From the NCBI RefSeq assembly GCF_013201935.1, contig NZ_CP053833.1, positions 744,001 through 808,000 on the forward strand: a DNA stretch of 64,000 nt, given 5' to 3'. The position numbers were made by a program, and so were the translations under genes. This DNA is from Arcobacter cloacae (GTDB lineage: Bacteria > Campylobacterota > Campylobacteria > Campylobacterales > Arcobacteraceae). Positions 28,049 to 37,904 of the stretch are shown piece after piece; position 1 is the stretch's first letter; every line of letters begins with the position of its first letter. The notes under the pieces are model-generated. The model was not told where the DNA came from, made no database searches, and was given only the letters and a program-made list of their open reading frames with translations.

Positions 28049-28699
28049 TTATTTTTTCAATTTTTTAATTAGTTTTTGAACTGTTACAGATGCCATCATC
28101 AAACCAAATGAGCCCGTAACTCCTTCAAAACTACCTTTTTCTAAACACATCGGAAGTTCAGATGAGAAAATTACTTTAAATTTCTTTTTGAAACCTTGAT
28201 TTTTTAACTCTGTTCTAATTTTTTTGATAAATGGGTCATTATATGTATCCCAAATAGAAATATACTCTATTTTAGAAGGGTCAATTCTTTTTGCTCCACC
28301 ACTTGTACTAATAACTTTTGTAAAATGTTTTTTTATTAGATGAACTTTTGGTTTAACATCATCAATTGCATCTAAAATGTAATCATAAGATGAAAAATCA
28401 AAGCTATCAATCCACTCAGGTGTAATTTTTACATGAATAGGAGTAACATTTGGATATTTTTCTTTTAAAGCTTCTACTTTAATTCGTCCGATATTTCCAT
28501 GACTTCCCATTTGTCTATTCATATTTGACTCTTCATAATTATCAAAATCAACAATAGTTATATTTGTAATTCCTGTATTATATAAAGCATCTAAAGCAAA
28601 ACTTCCAACTCCACCAACACCTAAAAGTATTAGTTTTGTGTTTTGAAAAGTCTCAAAAACTTCATCACCAAATAACTTCTTAGTTCTATCATATTGCAT
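28049..28699 (-). CDS. tcdA: tRNA threonylcarbamoyladenosine dehydratase (TcdA/ThiF family)
   Basis: The E1-like enzyme uses ATP to cyclise t6A37 in tRNA to ct6A. Marks: N-terminal RTKKLFGDEVFETF, nucleotide loop LGVGGVGSFALDAL, NITIVDFDNYEESNMNRQ and DAIDDVKPKVHLI. The SGGAKRIDPSKIEY and GSFEGVTGSFG stretches follow TcdA rather than ThiF or MoeB. At 216 residues it is shorter than the Escherichia coli protein (about 270), lacking the C-terminal membrane-associated extension. Confidence 0.85.
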   Translation of the reverse strand: MQYDRTKKLFGDEVFETFQNTKLILLGVGGVGSFALDALYNTGITNITIVDFDNYEESNMNRQMGSHGNIGRIKVEALKEKYPNVTPIHVKITPEWIDSFDFSSYDYILDAIDDVKPKVHLIKKHFTKVISTSGGAKRIDPSKIEYISIWDTYNDPFIKKIRTELKNQGFKKKFKVIFSSELPMCLEKGSFEGVTGSFGLMMASVTVQKLIKKLKK

Positions 28700-28760
28700 A
28701 TAAACTTCTCTTTTACTAATTTTGGGTATTATATCATAAATAAATTTATTGGAGATGTTG

Positions 28761-29249
28761 ATGGATAAAGAACCAATGACAATAGCTGGTTATAATAAAA
28801 TTACTTCAGAATTAGAGTTTTTAAAAAAAACAGAAAGACCTGAAACAGTAATTGCATTAGATGAAGCTAGACAATTAGGAGATTTAAAAGAGAATGCTGA
28901 ATATCACTCTGCAAAAGAAAAACTAGGATTAATTGACTCACAAATAGCTGAGTTAAATGCTGTTATCTCAAAAGCCGTGATAATAGATCCTTCAACTCTT
29001 CCTCACAATAAAGTAAGCTTTGGTTCAACGGTAAGTTTAGTGGATACGGATTCAGATGAAGAGTTTACTTATACTATTGTTGGTGGAGTAGAGTCAAATG
29101 CTGAAAAAGGAATGATTTCTTTTAATTCACCGTTAGCAAAACAATTAATGGGAAAAGAAGAGGGTGATGAAATAAGAGCTACTCTTCCAGGTGGAGTTAG
29201 AACTTTTGAAGTTTTAAATGTTTGTTATAAGGAGATAGAGTTATCATGA
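28761..29249 (+). CDS. greA: transcription elongation factor GreA
   Basis: I choose the ATG at 28761 because GGAG (28751-28754) is 6 bases before it; earlier TTG and ATG codons overlap that site. The 162-residue product has the N-terminal coiled coil with the acidic tip (RQLGDLKENAEYHSAKEKLG) and a C-terminal FKBP-like domain (VSFGSTVSLVD...ISFNSPLAKQLMGKEEGDEI). It helps arrested RNA polymerase by stimulating transcript cleavage. Its stop overlaps the argC start by 4 bases. Confidence 0.95.
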   Translation: MDKEPMTIAGYNKITSELEFLKKTERPETVIALDEARQLGDLKENAEYHSAKEKLGLIDSQIAELNAVISKAVIIDPSTLPHNKVSFGSTVSLVDTDSDEEFTYTIVGGVESNAEKGMISFNSPLAKQLMGKEEGDEIRATLPGGVRTFEVLNVCYKEIELS

Positions 29250-30250
29250 ATGTAGCAATTATTGGAGCTAGTGGATATACTGGGTTAGAATTAATAAAAA
29301 TTTTAATAAATCATCCAAAATTTAATATTTCATATATCGCAAATTCAAGTGGTGAAATGAATGTTCAAGATTTACACCCAAGTTTAAAAAATGTAATAAA
29401 TATGGATGTAAATTTAGCAAATGCACAAGAAGTTGCAAAAGTTGCTGATTTAGCATTTTTGGCACTTCCACATAAAACTGCTATGGTTTTTGCAAAAGAA
29501 CTTTTAGCATTAAATGTTAAAGTTGTTGATTTAAGTGCTGATTATAGATTAAGTTTAGAGACTTATGAAAAACACTATTGTGAACATGGTGACAAAGAAA
29601 ATATTAAAGATGCTGTTTATGGTTTACCTGAGTATTTTAAAGAAGATATTAAAAAAGCAAAACTTATAGCAAATCCTGGTTGTTATCCAACAGCAACTTT
29701 GCTTGCTCTTTTACCATTTATTGATTATATTGAAACAGAAAATCCAATATTTATAGATGCAAAATCAGGTGTTAGTGGAGCTGGGAAAAATCCAAGTGAC
29801 ACAACACATTATTGTCAAATAAATGACAATGTTCATGCTTATAATCCATTTAAACATAGACATATGCCAGAAATTGAAGAAAAAATAAAAATATTAAAAG
29901 GTAAAGAGTTAGCAATAAATTTTGTACCACATTTATTACCACTTACAAGAGGTATGTTAGTATCTGTATTTGCTACATTAAAAGATGATATAGATGTAAA
30001 TGAAATTTTAAATAATGCTTATAAAGATTGCGAATTTATAAGATTAAGAGATAAGCCTGTAGATGTAAAATCGGTTGCAGGAACAAACTTTTGTGATTTA
30101 TTTGTAACTAAAAATGGTAAAGCTTTGTTTGTAAGTTCTGCTATTGATAATCTTTTAAGAGGAGCTTCATCTCAAGCGGTTGTAAATGCAAATATCTTAT
30201 GTGGATATGAAGAGTATGAAGGAATTCCTAAAATAGCTTATGTTCCTTAA
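29246..30250 (+). CDS. argC: N-acetyl-gamma-glutamyl-phosphate reductase
   Basis: This is the third step of arginine synthesis, reducing N-acetylglutamyl phosphate with NADPH. N-terminal IIGASGYTGLELIKIL is the nucleotide loop; the catalytic cysteine lies in ANPGCYPTATLLAL, and PHLLPLTRGML and GASSQAVVNANI are typical of ArgC. Full length at 334 residues. It overlaps greA by 4 bases and the metallophosphoesterase gene by 11. Confidence 0.96.
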   Translation: MNVAIIGASGYTGLELIKILINHPKFNISYIANSSGEMNVQDLHPSLKNVINMDVNLANAQEVAKVADLAFLALPHKTAMVFAKELLALNVKVVDLSADYRLSLETYEKHYCEHGDKENIKDAVYGLPEYFKEDIKKAKLIANPGCYPTATLLALLPFIDYIETENPIFIDAKSGVSGAGKNPSDTTHYCQINDNVHAYNPFKHRHMPEIEEKIKILKGKELAINFVPHLLPLTRGMLVSVFATLKDDIDVNEILNNAYKDCEFIRLRDKPVDVKSVAGTNFCDLFVTKNGKALFVSSAIDNLLRGASSQAVVNANILCGYEEYEGIPKIAYVP

Positions 30251-30947
30251 TATAAAAGAGAATGCTATTTTTGTAGCCGACTCACATTTTAATCAAAAAA
30301 ACAGAGAATTTTTGACATTTTTAAGAAAAGTTGAAAGTAAAGAGATATTTACAACTCAACTTTTCTTAATGGGTGATATTTTTGATTTTATTTCAGGTGA
30401 GAGTAGGTATTTTGTAAAGCAAAATATAGAAGTTATAAATCTTTTAAATAAGTTATCAAAAGATATACAGATAGTTTATTTAGAGGGAAATCATGATTAT
30501 AATTTAAAATCAATTTTCCCAAATATTGAAGTTATTAAAAGAGAAAAACAACCTTTAGAAGCTATACTTGAAAATAACCAAACAGTAAGTTTGGCTCATG
30601 GGGATAACTTTATAAATTGGAAATATGATTTGTATTGCTCTTTCATAAGAAATAGATTTTTTTTGAAATTTATGAATTTTATAGATATAAACTATTTTAT
30701 TTCAAAAAAAATAGAAAAGGCTTTATTAGGTAAAAATATTTGCCATGAAATGAAAAATTTTGAAGAGTTAGTTTCTAAAAGAGTGAAAAATTATAATACG
30801 CAAATAGTAATAGAAGGTCATTATCATCAAGGTAAAACTTTTATAATTGATGATAAAAAATATATAAATGTTCCTTCTTTATGTTGTCAAAAAAAATATA
30901 CAAAATTTATAGATTCTAATTTTAAACAGGAAGAATTGTGCAACTAA
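30240..30947 (+). CDS. metallophosphoesterase, UDP-2,3-diacylglucosamine diphosphatase-like
   Basis: Calcineurin-type metal motifs are in order: FVADSHFNQ (D-x-H), MGDIFDF (GD), GNHDYN (GNHD), LAHGDN and EGHYHQG. Size (235 residues) and the sequence LMGDIFDFISG fit LpxH, which releases lipid X in lipid A synthesis. Campylobacterota also carry other enzymes for this step, so LpxH is likely but not proven, and I leave the symbol blank. It overlaps the end of argC by 11 bases and the next gene by 10. Confidence 0.78.
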   Translation: MFLNIKENAIFVADSHFNQKNREFLTFLRKVESKEIFTTQLFLMGDIFDFISGESRYFVKQNIEVINLLNKLSKDIQIVYLEGNHDYNLKSIFPNIEVIKREKQPLEAILENNQTVSLAHGDNFINWKYDLYCSFIRNRFFLKFMNFIDINYFISKKIEKALLGKNICHEMKNFEELVSKRVKNYNTQIVIEGHYHQGKTFIIDDKKYINVPSLCCQKKYTKFIDSNFKQEELCN

Positions 30948-31477
30948 TTATCATAGGTAGTATAGTAATAATAGCTTTAATATTGTTATTTATAATAGTT
31001 TTTTTATTAATAAATAGTAGTTCATCAAAACAAGTTAAAACAAAAAAAATTTATCAAAATCAAAATCAAGTTGTAGATTTAGATGAGATTAGATTTCCAA
31101 GAAATGTAGAAAATATGAATGGAACAGTTTTAACACAAGCTTGTAAAGTAATTATTGATTCTTACAAGGCGTTAAATTATGCAAATAAACTTCCAAGTGC
31201 TATGGATAAGATAGAGTGGCATACTTGGCAGGTTTCAATACTTTTATTTTTTTTAAAAAGTAAGTATGTACTAAATATTTCTAATAGTAGTCAATTATTT
31301 CATGAGACAATTTTAAATCTTAGTAAAAATCATATAAATCAAGATATGCAAAAAATATTAAAAAAATATTTAGATAATGCAAATGTTGATAAAGATAGAG
31401 ATACTTTAAGTAAAGATGTAATTTGGACAGCAAGAGAAGTTTCTATTATTTTGCATGAAATATTAGAGCTTAAATAA
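30938..31477 (+). CDS. membrane-anchored hypothetical protein, 179 aa
   Basis: I do not recognise a family. It starts at GTG (30938-30940), preceded by CAGGAAGAAT. Residues 2-27 form one membrane helix ([23 protein letters not shown]), then a polar linker ([18 protein letters not shown]) and a helical cytoplasmic domain of about 125 residues (LDEIRFPRN..., ending [11 protein letters not shown]). It is translationally coupled with the upstream phosphoesterase (10-base overlap) and lies 10 bases before the inferred uvrB start. Function unknown. Confidence 0.6.
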   Translation: MQLIIIGSIVIIALILLFIIVFLLINSSSSKQVKTKKIYQNQNQVVDLDEIRFPRNVENMNGTVLTQACKVIIDSYKALNYANKLPSAMDKIEWHTWQVSILLFFLKSKYVLNISNSSQLFHETILNLSKNHINQDMQKILKKYLDNANVDKDRDTLSKDVIWTAREVSIILHEILELK

Positions 31478-31490
31478 AGGAGAAATCATC
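31476..31490 (+). promoter_or_regulatory. uvrB ribosome-binding site and non-canonical ATC start
   Basis: AAAGGAG at 31476-31482 is followed after 5 bases by ATC (31488-31490) and then the conserved UvrB N-terminus [16 protein letters not shown]. No ATG, GTG or TTG occurs in this frame between the upstream in-frame stop (31464-31466) and 31671, which lies beyond Walker A. Confidence 0.7.
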
Positions 31491-33461
31491 GCAAAGTTTA
31501 AAGTAGTAAGCGAATATGAACCCTCAGGTGATCAACCTGTTGCTATTAAAGCCTTAAGTGATTCAATAAATGCAGGAAATAAATACAATACACTTTTAGG
31601 AGTTACTGGTAGTGGTAAAACTTATACAATAGCTAAAGTTATTGAAAAAGTTCAAAAACCAACACTTATAATGACTCACAACAAAACTTTAGCTGCTCAG
31701 TTATACTCTGAATTTCGACAGTTTTTTCCAAATAATCATGTTGAATATTTCATCTCTTATTATGATTATTATCAGCCAGAAGCTTATATTCCAAGAAGCG
31801 ATTTATTTATTGAAAAAGATAGCTCAATTAATGAAGAGTTAGAAAGATTAAGACTTAGTGCAACAGCTTCACTTTTATCTTTTGATGATGTTATTGTAAT
31901 AGCTTCTGTTTCAGCAAATTATGGTTTAGGAAATCCTGCTGAATATAAAGCAATGGTTCAAAGAGTTGAAGTTGGTTTTGAATATTCTCAAAAAGAGTTT
32001 TTATTAAAACTTGTAGAAATGGGATACAAAAGAAATGATAAATTTTTTGATAGGGCTGATTTTAGAGTAAATGGGGATGTTATAGATATTTTTCCTGCTT
32101 ATTTTGAAGATGAGTTTATTAGAGTTGAGTTTTTTGGTGATGAGGTTGAGAGTATCTCAAAACATGAATATATCACAAATAATAGAGTAAAAGATTTACA
32201 AGAAGTAATTATTTATTCAGTAAATCCTTTCGTTGTTTCAAATGATAAACTTGCAAATGCTGTAAAAGAGATAGAAGAAGAACTTGATGCAAGGCTGGAA
32301 TACTTTCAAAATGAAAATAAATTAGTTGAATATCAAAGACTAAAACAAAGGGTTGAGTTTGATTTAGAGATGATTGAAGGAACTGGAATGTGCAAAGGGA
32401 TTGAAAACTATGCACGACATTTAACTGGTCAAAAGCCAGGGGAAACTCCTTATTCTTTACTTGATTATTTTGAGCAAATGGGAAAAGATTTTTTACTTGT
32501 AGTTGATGAGTCTCATGTTTCACTTTCTCAATTTAGAGGAATGCACGCAGCTGATAGAAGTAGAAAAGAAGTTTTAGTTGAGTATGGATTTAGACTTCCA
32601 AGTGCACTTGATAACAGACCTTTAAAATTTGATGAGTTTATAAAAAAAGCTCCACATTATGTTTTTGTAAGTGCAACTCCAAATGAACTTGAACTTGAAA
32701 TGAGTTCAGTTGTGGCTGAGCAAATCATTCGTCCTACTGGACTTCTTGATCCAGTTATTGATATTATCGATAGTGAATTTCAAGTTGAAAAACTTCATGA
32801 TGAAATTAAAAAAGTAGTTGCTAAAAATGAAAGAGTTTTAGTTACAGTTTTAACGAAAAAAATGGCAGAAGAGTTGGCAAGTTATTACGCAGATTTAGGA
32901 ATAAAAGTAAAATATATGCACTCTGAAATAGACGCAATTGAGAGAAATCAAATAATAAGAGAGTTAAGAATTGGAACTTTTGATGTTTTAATAGGAATCA
33001 ACCTTTTAAGGGAAGGATTGGATATTCCTGAAACTTCTTTGGTTGCTATTTTAGATGCTGATAAAGAAGGATTTTTAAGAAGCAAAACTTCACTTATTCA
33101 AACAATTGGAAGAGCTGCTAGAAATGAAAATGGAAGAGTTATTTTATTTGCAAAAAAAATAACAGCTTCAATGCAGTTTGCTATTGATGAAACAAATAGA
33201 AGAAGAAAAATCCAAGAAGAACATAATATTAAAAACAACATAACTCCAAAATCCACAAAAAGAAGATTAGATGAAAATCTAAAACTCGAAGAGTATGATG
33301 ATGTGGCATGGAAAAAACAAAAACTAGAAAAAATGCCAGCAGCAGAGAGAAAAAAAATCTTAATTGAGTTAAATAATAAAATGAAAAAAGCAGCACAAGA
33401 CTTGAATTTTGAAGAAGCTATTAGATTAAGAGATGAGATAGCTAAGATTAAAGAGATATAA
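31488..33461 (+). CDS. uvrB: excinuclease ABC subunit B, with apparent ATC start
   Basis: UvrB is the damage-verifying helicase of nucleotide excision repair. From 31488 the product is 657 residues, the normal length: [16 protein letters not shown], Walker A GVTGSGKT (38-45), the beta-hairpin stretch [13 protein letters not shown], helicase motifs [26 protein letters not shown], and a C-terminal UVR coiled coil ([25 protein letters not shown]) that binds UvrC. The first ordinary start, at 31671, would remove Walker A. ATC therefore seems to be the initiation codon, or the original ATG was mutated or misread. It is followed 1 base later by nth. Confidence 0.9.
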   Translation: MAKFKVVSEYEPSGDQPVAIKALSDSINAGNKYNTLLGVTGSGKTYTIAKVIEKVQKPTLIMTHNKTLAAQLYSEFRQFFPNNHVEYFISYYDYYQPEAYIPRSDLFIEKDSSINEELERLRLSATASLLSFDDVIVIASVSANYGLGNPAEYKAMVQRVEVGFEYSQKEFLLKLVEMGYKRNDKFFDRADFRVNGDVIDIFPAYFEDEFIRVEFFGDEVESISKHEYITNNRVKDLQEVIIYSVNPFVVSNDKLANAVKEIEEELDARLEYFQNENKLVEYQRLKQRVEFDLEMIEGTGMCKGIENYARHLTGQKPGETPYSLLDYFEQMGKDFLLVVDESHVSLSQFRGMHAADRSRKEVLVEYGFRLPSALDNRPLKFDEFIKKAPHYVFVSATPNELELEMSSVVAEQIIRPTGLLDPVIDIIDSEFQVEKLHDEIKKVVAKNERVLVTVLTKKMAEELASYYADLGIKVKYMHSEIDAIERNQIIRELRIGTFDVLIGINLLREGLDIPETSLVAILDADKEGFLRSKTSLIQTIGRAARNENGRVILFAKKITASMQFAIDETNRRRKIQEEHNIKNNITPKSTKRRLDENLKLEEYDDVAWKKQKLEKMPAAERKKILIELNNKMKKAAQDLNFEEAIRLRDEIAKIKEI

Positions 33462-33462
33462 G

Positions 33463-34110
33463 ATGAAAAAAGCAACAAAAAAAGAAATAGAGATAATAAA
33501 ACAAGCCTTTGTTGAAAATTATAGTGATGCAGTTACAGAGCTTAATTATAGAAATGATTATGAGTTATTAATAGCTATTATTTTATCTGCTCAATGTACA
33601 GATAAAAGAGTAAACATTATAACTCCTGCTTTATTTGAAAAATACCCAAGTGTGAAAGAACTTGCAGTTGCAGATTTGGAAGATGTAAAAGCCTTGTTAA
33701 ATACCTGCTCATTTTTTAATAATAAAGCAAAAAATATTATCAAAATGGCACAAAGTGTGTTAAGTGAATATGATGGAGAAATTCCACATGACCAAAAAAA
33801 GCTTATGAAACTTGCTGGTGTTGGAAATAAAACTGCAAATGTATTTATGATTGAGTTTGAGGGTGCAAATCTAATGGCTGTTGATACTCATGTTTTTAGA
33901 GTTTCTCATAGACTTGGACTTAGTGATGGAAAAACAGTTGATATAACAGAAGCTGATTTGGTAAAAAAACTAAAAGGGCATGATTTACATATTTTTCATC
34001 AAGCGATGGTTTTATTTGGAAGATATATTTGTAAGGCTGTAAAACCTGAGTGTGATAAGTGTTATTTCCCTCAGGTTTGTAAAAGTAAAAGCGGATTTAA
34101 ACCCGCTTAA
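33463..34110 (+). CDS. nth: endonuclease III
   Basis: This DNA glycosylase/AP lyase removes oxidised pyrimidines. The helix-hairpin-helix LAGVGNKTANVFM carries the catalytic lysine K123, the catalytic aspartate is D141 in AVDTHVFRVSHRLGL, and the [4Fe-4S] ligands are C190, C197, C200 and C206 (C-x6-C-x2-C-x5-C). Full length at 215 residues. Linkage to uvrB makes a DNA repair pair. The cluster would depend on the Fe-S systems encoded elsewhere in the window. Confidence 0.96.
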   Translation: MKKATKKEIEIIKQAFVENYSDAVTELNYRNDYELLIAIILSAQCTDKRVNIITPALFEKYPSVKELAVADLEDVKALLNTCSFFNNKAKNIIKMAQSVLSEYDGEIPHDQKKLMKLAGVGNKTANVFMIEFEGANLMAVDTHVFRVSHRLGLSDGKTVDITEADLVKKLKGHDLHIFHQAMVLFGRYICKAVKPECDKCYFPQVCKSKSGFKPA

Positions 34111-34114
34111 TCTT

Positions 34115-34147
34115 AAAGAAGAGTTATTTTTCTATGCACTCTTCTTT
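34115..34147. terminator. bidirectional terminator between nth and the next gene
   Basis: Perfect 10-base arms AAAGAAGAGT / ACTCTTCTTT around a 13-base loop, with A/T-rich flanks on both strands, between convergent stops. Confidence 0.6.
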
Positions 34148-34534
34148 TAAATTTGAGAAATTTTTAAATACAAAATTATCTTGAATTCTATTTATTTCAA
34201 CTTCATTTGCTGTACATAAAAACTCTTTATTATCTTTTTTGATTAGATATGTAAATTTATAAATAAAATTATCTTTTGAACTTACAACTTTATTGTTTAA
34301 AAGTTCTGCTTTTAATCCTTCAACTATAACATTTTTCTCTTTTTCGTATTTTTCCTTAAACATATTAGGAAAAAAGTTTTCCTTTTTATTTTCATAAAAA
34401 ACATACGCAATAATTGATAATAGGATAATTATTAAAAGGATTATAAACTCTTTTTTTTCGAACCTTTTATTTACTAAATAAAGTATAACTGTGGCAGATA
34501 TAATTAAAATTGCAAGGGCGATAATTATTTGCAT
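34124..34534 (-). CDS. hypothetical two-helix membrane protein, 136 aa
   Basis: I start at 34534 (MQIIIALAILIIS), which has AAAAAAGGAGTAAA upstream; a longer frame to 34576 lacks a ribosome site. Two membrane helices lie at about 2-19 and 29-48, followed by a polar domain (ENFFPNMFKEKYEKE..., FIYKFTYLIKKDNKEFLCTANEVEI) predicted to contain beta strands. No family recognised. It is convergent with nth and divergent from the TonB receptor. Confidence 0.6.
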   Translation of the reverse strand: MQIIIALAILIISATVILYLVNKRFEKKEFIILLIIILLSIIAYVFYENKKENFFPNMFKEKYEKEKNVIVEGLKAELLNNKVVSSKDNFIYKFTYLIKKDNKEFLCTANEVEINRIQDNFVFKNFSNLKEECIEK

Positions 34535-34671
34535 TTTACTCCTTTTTTTTCTTTTTATTATATCTAAGCTTAGCAAAAAGCTTTCAGAAAAAATATTTTA
34601 AACTTTTAATTAACAAAAAATTAACAGCTCTTTGTAATACTTTCATAAATTTTTTAACACAAGGCAAATTT

Positions 34672-36645
34672 ATGAAAAAATTTATTCCATTATCACTTGT
34701 AGCTACAGCTATTTTATTAAGTGCAAATGAAACAAACAATTTAGAAAAAATTAGTGTAGTAGAAACGGCTAACTCAAAAATCGTAAAAGATGTTAGTTCA
34801 GAGCAATTGAAAAATGCAGATTTAGCAGATGCATTGATGAATAATATTGCTTCGGTTTCTATTGTAAAAAGAAGTGGAATTGCAAATGATATTATTTTAA
34901 GAGGACAAAAAAAAGATAATATAAACATTTTACTTGATGGAGCAAAAATTTATGGCGCATGTCCAAATAGAATGGATCCACCAACTTCTCATGTTTTAAC
35001 AAATAATATAGAGAGTGTAAAAATAATTGAAGGTCCTTATGATGTGGAAAATTTTGGAACTTTAAGTGGACTTGTAAAGGTTGAAACAAAAGAACCAACA
35101 AAAGATGTTCATGGTGAAATCAACTTAAATGCAGGTAGTTTTGCTTATAGAAAAGCTAGTGCAACAGTTAGTGGTGGAACGGATAAAATAAAATTATTAA
35201 TTTCTGCTTCAACAGAACAAGGTGACCCATATGAAGATGGAAATGGAGATAATTTTTTAGCTCAACAAAAGAAAAAAAATGTTCCTATGATGAACCAATA
35301 CTCAAAAGATGATTTAAAAGCATTTGAGAAAAAAACAGTTTTAACAAAAGCACAGTTTAATGTAACTGATGACCAAGATTTAAAACTATCATACACTGCA
35401 AATAGAAGTGATAATATTTTATATCCTGCAGGTCCAATGGATGCTGATTATGATGATTCTGATATTTATACTATTGGATATACTCTTAGAAATTTAGGAG
35501 ATTTTTCTAAAGAGTTAAATTTAGATTATTACTATTCAAAAGTTGATCATCCAATGAGTACGAAACTTAGAAATATTCAATTAAATCCAAACCCTATGAT
35601 GAGAGATAGATATATGACAAATTATATGAAGTCATCTATTTGGGGAGCTAAAATCAAAAATTCAATGGAAGTTGCTGATTCTTTAGTAACAGTTGGTCTT
35701 GATACAAGTGTTAGAAATTGGAAAGGAGAAATGTTTAGAACTAGAACTACAGATGGTTTTGTAGATAATAGAACTACTTCTTTAGATTCAACAGATACAA
35801 CAAATAAAGCAGTTTTTGCAAAAGTTGAGAAGTCGTTTGGTAAGTTAGATTTAGAAGCTGGAATGAGATATGATAATACAGATATTAATTCAGTAAATAA
35901 TGCTAAAACTGATAAAAAATATGCTTCATTAAATGCAAATGTTTTTGCAACTTATAATGCTGATGAAAACACTAAATATTTTGCAGGTATTGGAAAAAGT
36001 TCAAGAGTTCCTGATGCAAGAGAGCTTTATATGGGTGCTAATAATGATTTAGAAGATACAAAAAATTATCAAGCTGATTTAGGATTTGATAAAACTATTG
36101 GAAGTTTTAATATCAAACCTAAAATATTCTATTCAGTGTTAAAAGATTATATTTATAATAGTGGAAGTTTTGAAAATATAGATGCAAAAATATATGGTTT
36201 AGATATTTCAGGATTTTATTTTATGACTGATAATTTTTCACTTGATTATGGTTTAGCATATTTAAGAGGTAAAAAAGATGGAGAGTTTAGTGGAAATGAT
36301 AAAGATTTAGCAGAAATTCCACCATTAAAAGCAAATTTAGCTTTAAATTATGAGCAAGATAAAGCAAAATATACAGCTGAAGTTGTAGCTGTTGATTCTT
36401 GGGATAGTTTTGATAGCAGTGCAAAAGAGCAAGAGTTAGCTGGTTATGCAGTTGTAAATTTAAAATATACAAATCAACTACATAAAAACTTTGCTTTAAC
36501 ACTTGGGTTAGATAATGTGTTTGATAAAGTTTATAACTCAACAAATACATACCAAGATATTAGATATGTTGAAGTTGGTGCAACTCCTACACTATTTAAC
36601 GACCCAGGTCGATATGGATATGTAAACTTAAAATATAGCTTTTAA
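34672..36645 (+). CDS. TonB-dependent outer membrane receptor, OprC/NosA-like copper type
   Basis: A signal peptide (MKKFIPLSLVATAILLSANE), a plug domain (about 35-140, RGQKKDNINILLDGAKIYG) and a 22-strand barrel ending in aromatic YVNLKYSF are all visible in 657 residues. C97-P-N-R-M101 gives CxxxM and H293-P-M295 gives HxM; these two motifs together bind copper in Pseudomonas OprC, and their spacing is similar. I infer copper uptake, possibly feeding copper enzymes such as nitrous oxide reductase. No Fur-like site is seen upstream. No other copper genes adjoin it. Confidence 0.85.
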   Translation: MKKFIPLSLVATAILLSANETNNLEKISVVETANSKIVKDVSSEQLKNADLADALMNNIASVSIVKRSGIANDIILRGQKKDNINILLDGAKIYGACPNRMDPPTSHVLTNNIESVKIIEGPYDVENFGTLSGLVKVETKEPTKDVHGEINLNAGSFAYRKASATVSGGTDKIKLLISASTEQGDPYEDGNGDNFLAQQKKKNVPMMNQYSKDDLKAFEKKTVLTKAQFNVTDDQDLKLSYTANRSDNILYPAGPMDADYDDSDIYTIGYTLRNLGDFSKELNLDYYYSKVDHPMSTKLRNIQLNPNPMMRDRYMTNYMKSSIWGAKIKNSMEVADSLVTVGLDTSVRNWKGEMFRTRTTDGFVDNRTTSLDSTDTTNKAVFAKVEKSFGKLDLEAGMRYDNTDINSVNNAKTDKKYASLNANVFATYNADENTKYFAGIGKSSRVPDARELYMGANNDLEDTKNYQADLGFDKTIGSFNIKPKIFYSVLKDYIYNSGSFENIDAKIYGLDISGFYFMTDNFSLDYGLAYLRGKKDGEFSGNDKDLAEIPPLKANLALNYEQDKAKYTAEVVAVDSWDSFDSSAKEQELAGYAVVNLKYTNQLHKNFALTLGLDNVFDKVYNSTNTYQDIRYVEVGATPTLFNDPGRYGYVNLKYSF

Positions 36646-36657
36646 TAAGCTATATTT
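36631..36657. terminator. bidirectional terminator after the TonB receptor gene
   Basis: Arms AAATATAGCTT / AAGCTATATTT with a 5-base loop; it includes the receptor's last codons and ends 9 bases before the HD-domain gene stop. Confidence 0.65.
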
Positions 36658-36665
36658 TATAGATT

Positions 36666-37895
36666 TTAATCAAAATCCATTCTAGCTTGAGTTTGTCCTG
36701 TTGTTCCAAATTCATAATCTATTTGTGTTGCAATTGCTTTAAAATCAACACCTTGAATTACTTTTAGACCTTTTAAAATCTCTTTTTTACCATTTATTAA
36801 CTCTTTTGATTTTATACCATGAGAAATTGACAAACTAGCTTCTACAAAAGCTGATAATTTATCACATTGTTTTAAAGCAAGTCCATCAATGGCTTCATAT
36901 TTATCAATATTATATTTTGAAATATCTTCAACAACTTCAATTTTTCCATTGTTTTTTATTTTATTTGTAAACTCTTCTTTTATTCCATCATAAAGTCCTA
37001 AAATATAAGAGAACTCTTCATGTAAAATTTCTGGAATATTTGGCAAAATACTCTCTTGAATTTTTTCTATTTCATACTCTGCAATTATTTCAGATAATTC
37101 ATCAACACAATATTTTACAGGTGTAATAATATCCCTTGTTAAAGCTTCAGGTAAATCATGAAACAAGGCTGTAAAAAAGTTGTTTTGTAATCTTTTATCA
37201 CAAGCATTTACTTCAAGTGAAAAGAAATATCCAAAAATTGCAACTGTTAACATATGTCCTAAAACAGAAGTTTCAGGAATTCTTGGAGTCTGTGCCCATC
37301 TTTTTTGAAATCTTAATCTTCCACTTAAATCAATGATTTTTCCAAGTTTTTTATTTAGAGCAATTTTTCTTACACCAATTAATTCATAATAATCTTCAAT
37401 CTCTTCATCAACACTTTTTTTAACATCTTCAATATCATTTAAAAATTGACTTGTTTGATAAACTATTGAAAATTCCCATTTAGTAGCAAGATAAGAAGCA
37501 GCTTTTAAAATAAATCTCTCCTTTTTGTACATTTCAGGATTAGATAAATACTCTTCAAATTTTTGTAAAAATGTTCCATTATCTATATCTTTTATTGATG
37601 AAGCTAGTTTTGAAATAACCCAAGCATTTATCTCACGTGATTTTTTTTGTAAAGCTTTTCTAAAAACATCAGGTCTAATGTCTGTTACAACAACTCTTCT
37701 TAAAAACTCAAAAATTCCAGCTTCTATTAGGTGTGTAAAGTTTATATCTTTTTCTAGTTTTGCTATAAAATAAGCGATTATAAATTTGTGAGCTTGTTTA
37801 TCAAGTTCTACAAGTTCAACCATTCTTGGATAGTCATTCCATCTTTGAATCGAAGCACTTGAAAATATATAATCTATAATTCGTGGATTAATCAA
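36666..37895 (-). CDS. HD-domain phosphohydrolase (YfbR-like)
   Basis: The 409-residue protein has an N-terminal helical region of about 200 residues, then an HD domain: RFQKRWAQTPRIPETSVLGHML supplies a histidine, FTALFHDLPEALTRDIITPVK is the HD pair, and KQCDKLSAFVEAS carries the last aspartate. FHDLPEALTxDxxTPVK matches the YfbR 5'-nucleotidase branch. The start is TTG with AAGGAT upstream. The N-terminal extension is unlike short YfbR proteins. Substrate not known. It follows a 33-residue membrane microprotein by 9 bases. Confidence 0.8.
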   Translation of the reverse strand: MINPRIIDYIFSSASIQRWNDYPRMVELVELDKQAHKFIIAYFIAKLEKDINFTHLIEAGIFEFLRRVVVTDIRPDVFRKALQKKSREINAWVISKLASSIKDIDNGTFLQKFEEYLSNPEMYKKERFILKAASYLATKWEFSIVYQTSQFLNDIEDVKKSVDEEIEDYYELIGVRKIALNKKLGKIIDLSGRLRFQKRWAQTPRIPETSVLGHMLTVAIFGYFFSLEVNACDKRLQNNFFTALFHDLPEALTRDIITPVKYCVDELSEIIAEYEIEKIQESILPNIPEILHEEFSYILGLYDGIKEEFTNKIKNNGKIEVVEDISKYNIDKYEAIDGLALKQCDKLSAFVEASLSISHGIKSKELINGKKEILKGLKVIQGVDFKAIATQIDYEFGTTGQTQARMDFD

Positions 37896-37904
37896 TTTTT
37901 ATCC

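Noticed and set aside
31671-33461. uvrB starting at the first ATG
   Set aside because: It would delete Walker A and the conserved N-terminus; homology continues upstream to 31488.
34584-34928. 114-residue minus-strand frame
   Set aside because: It is antisense to the TonB receptor signal peptide and plug.
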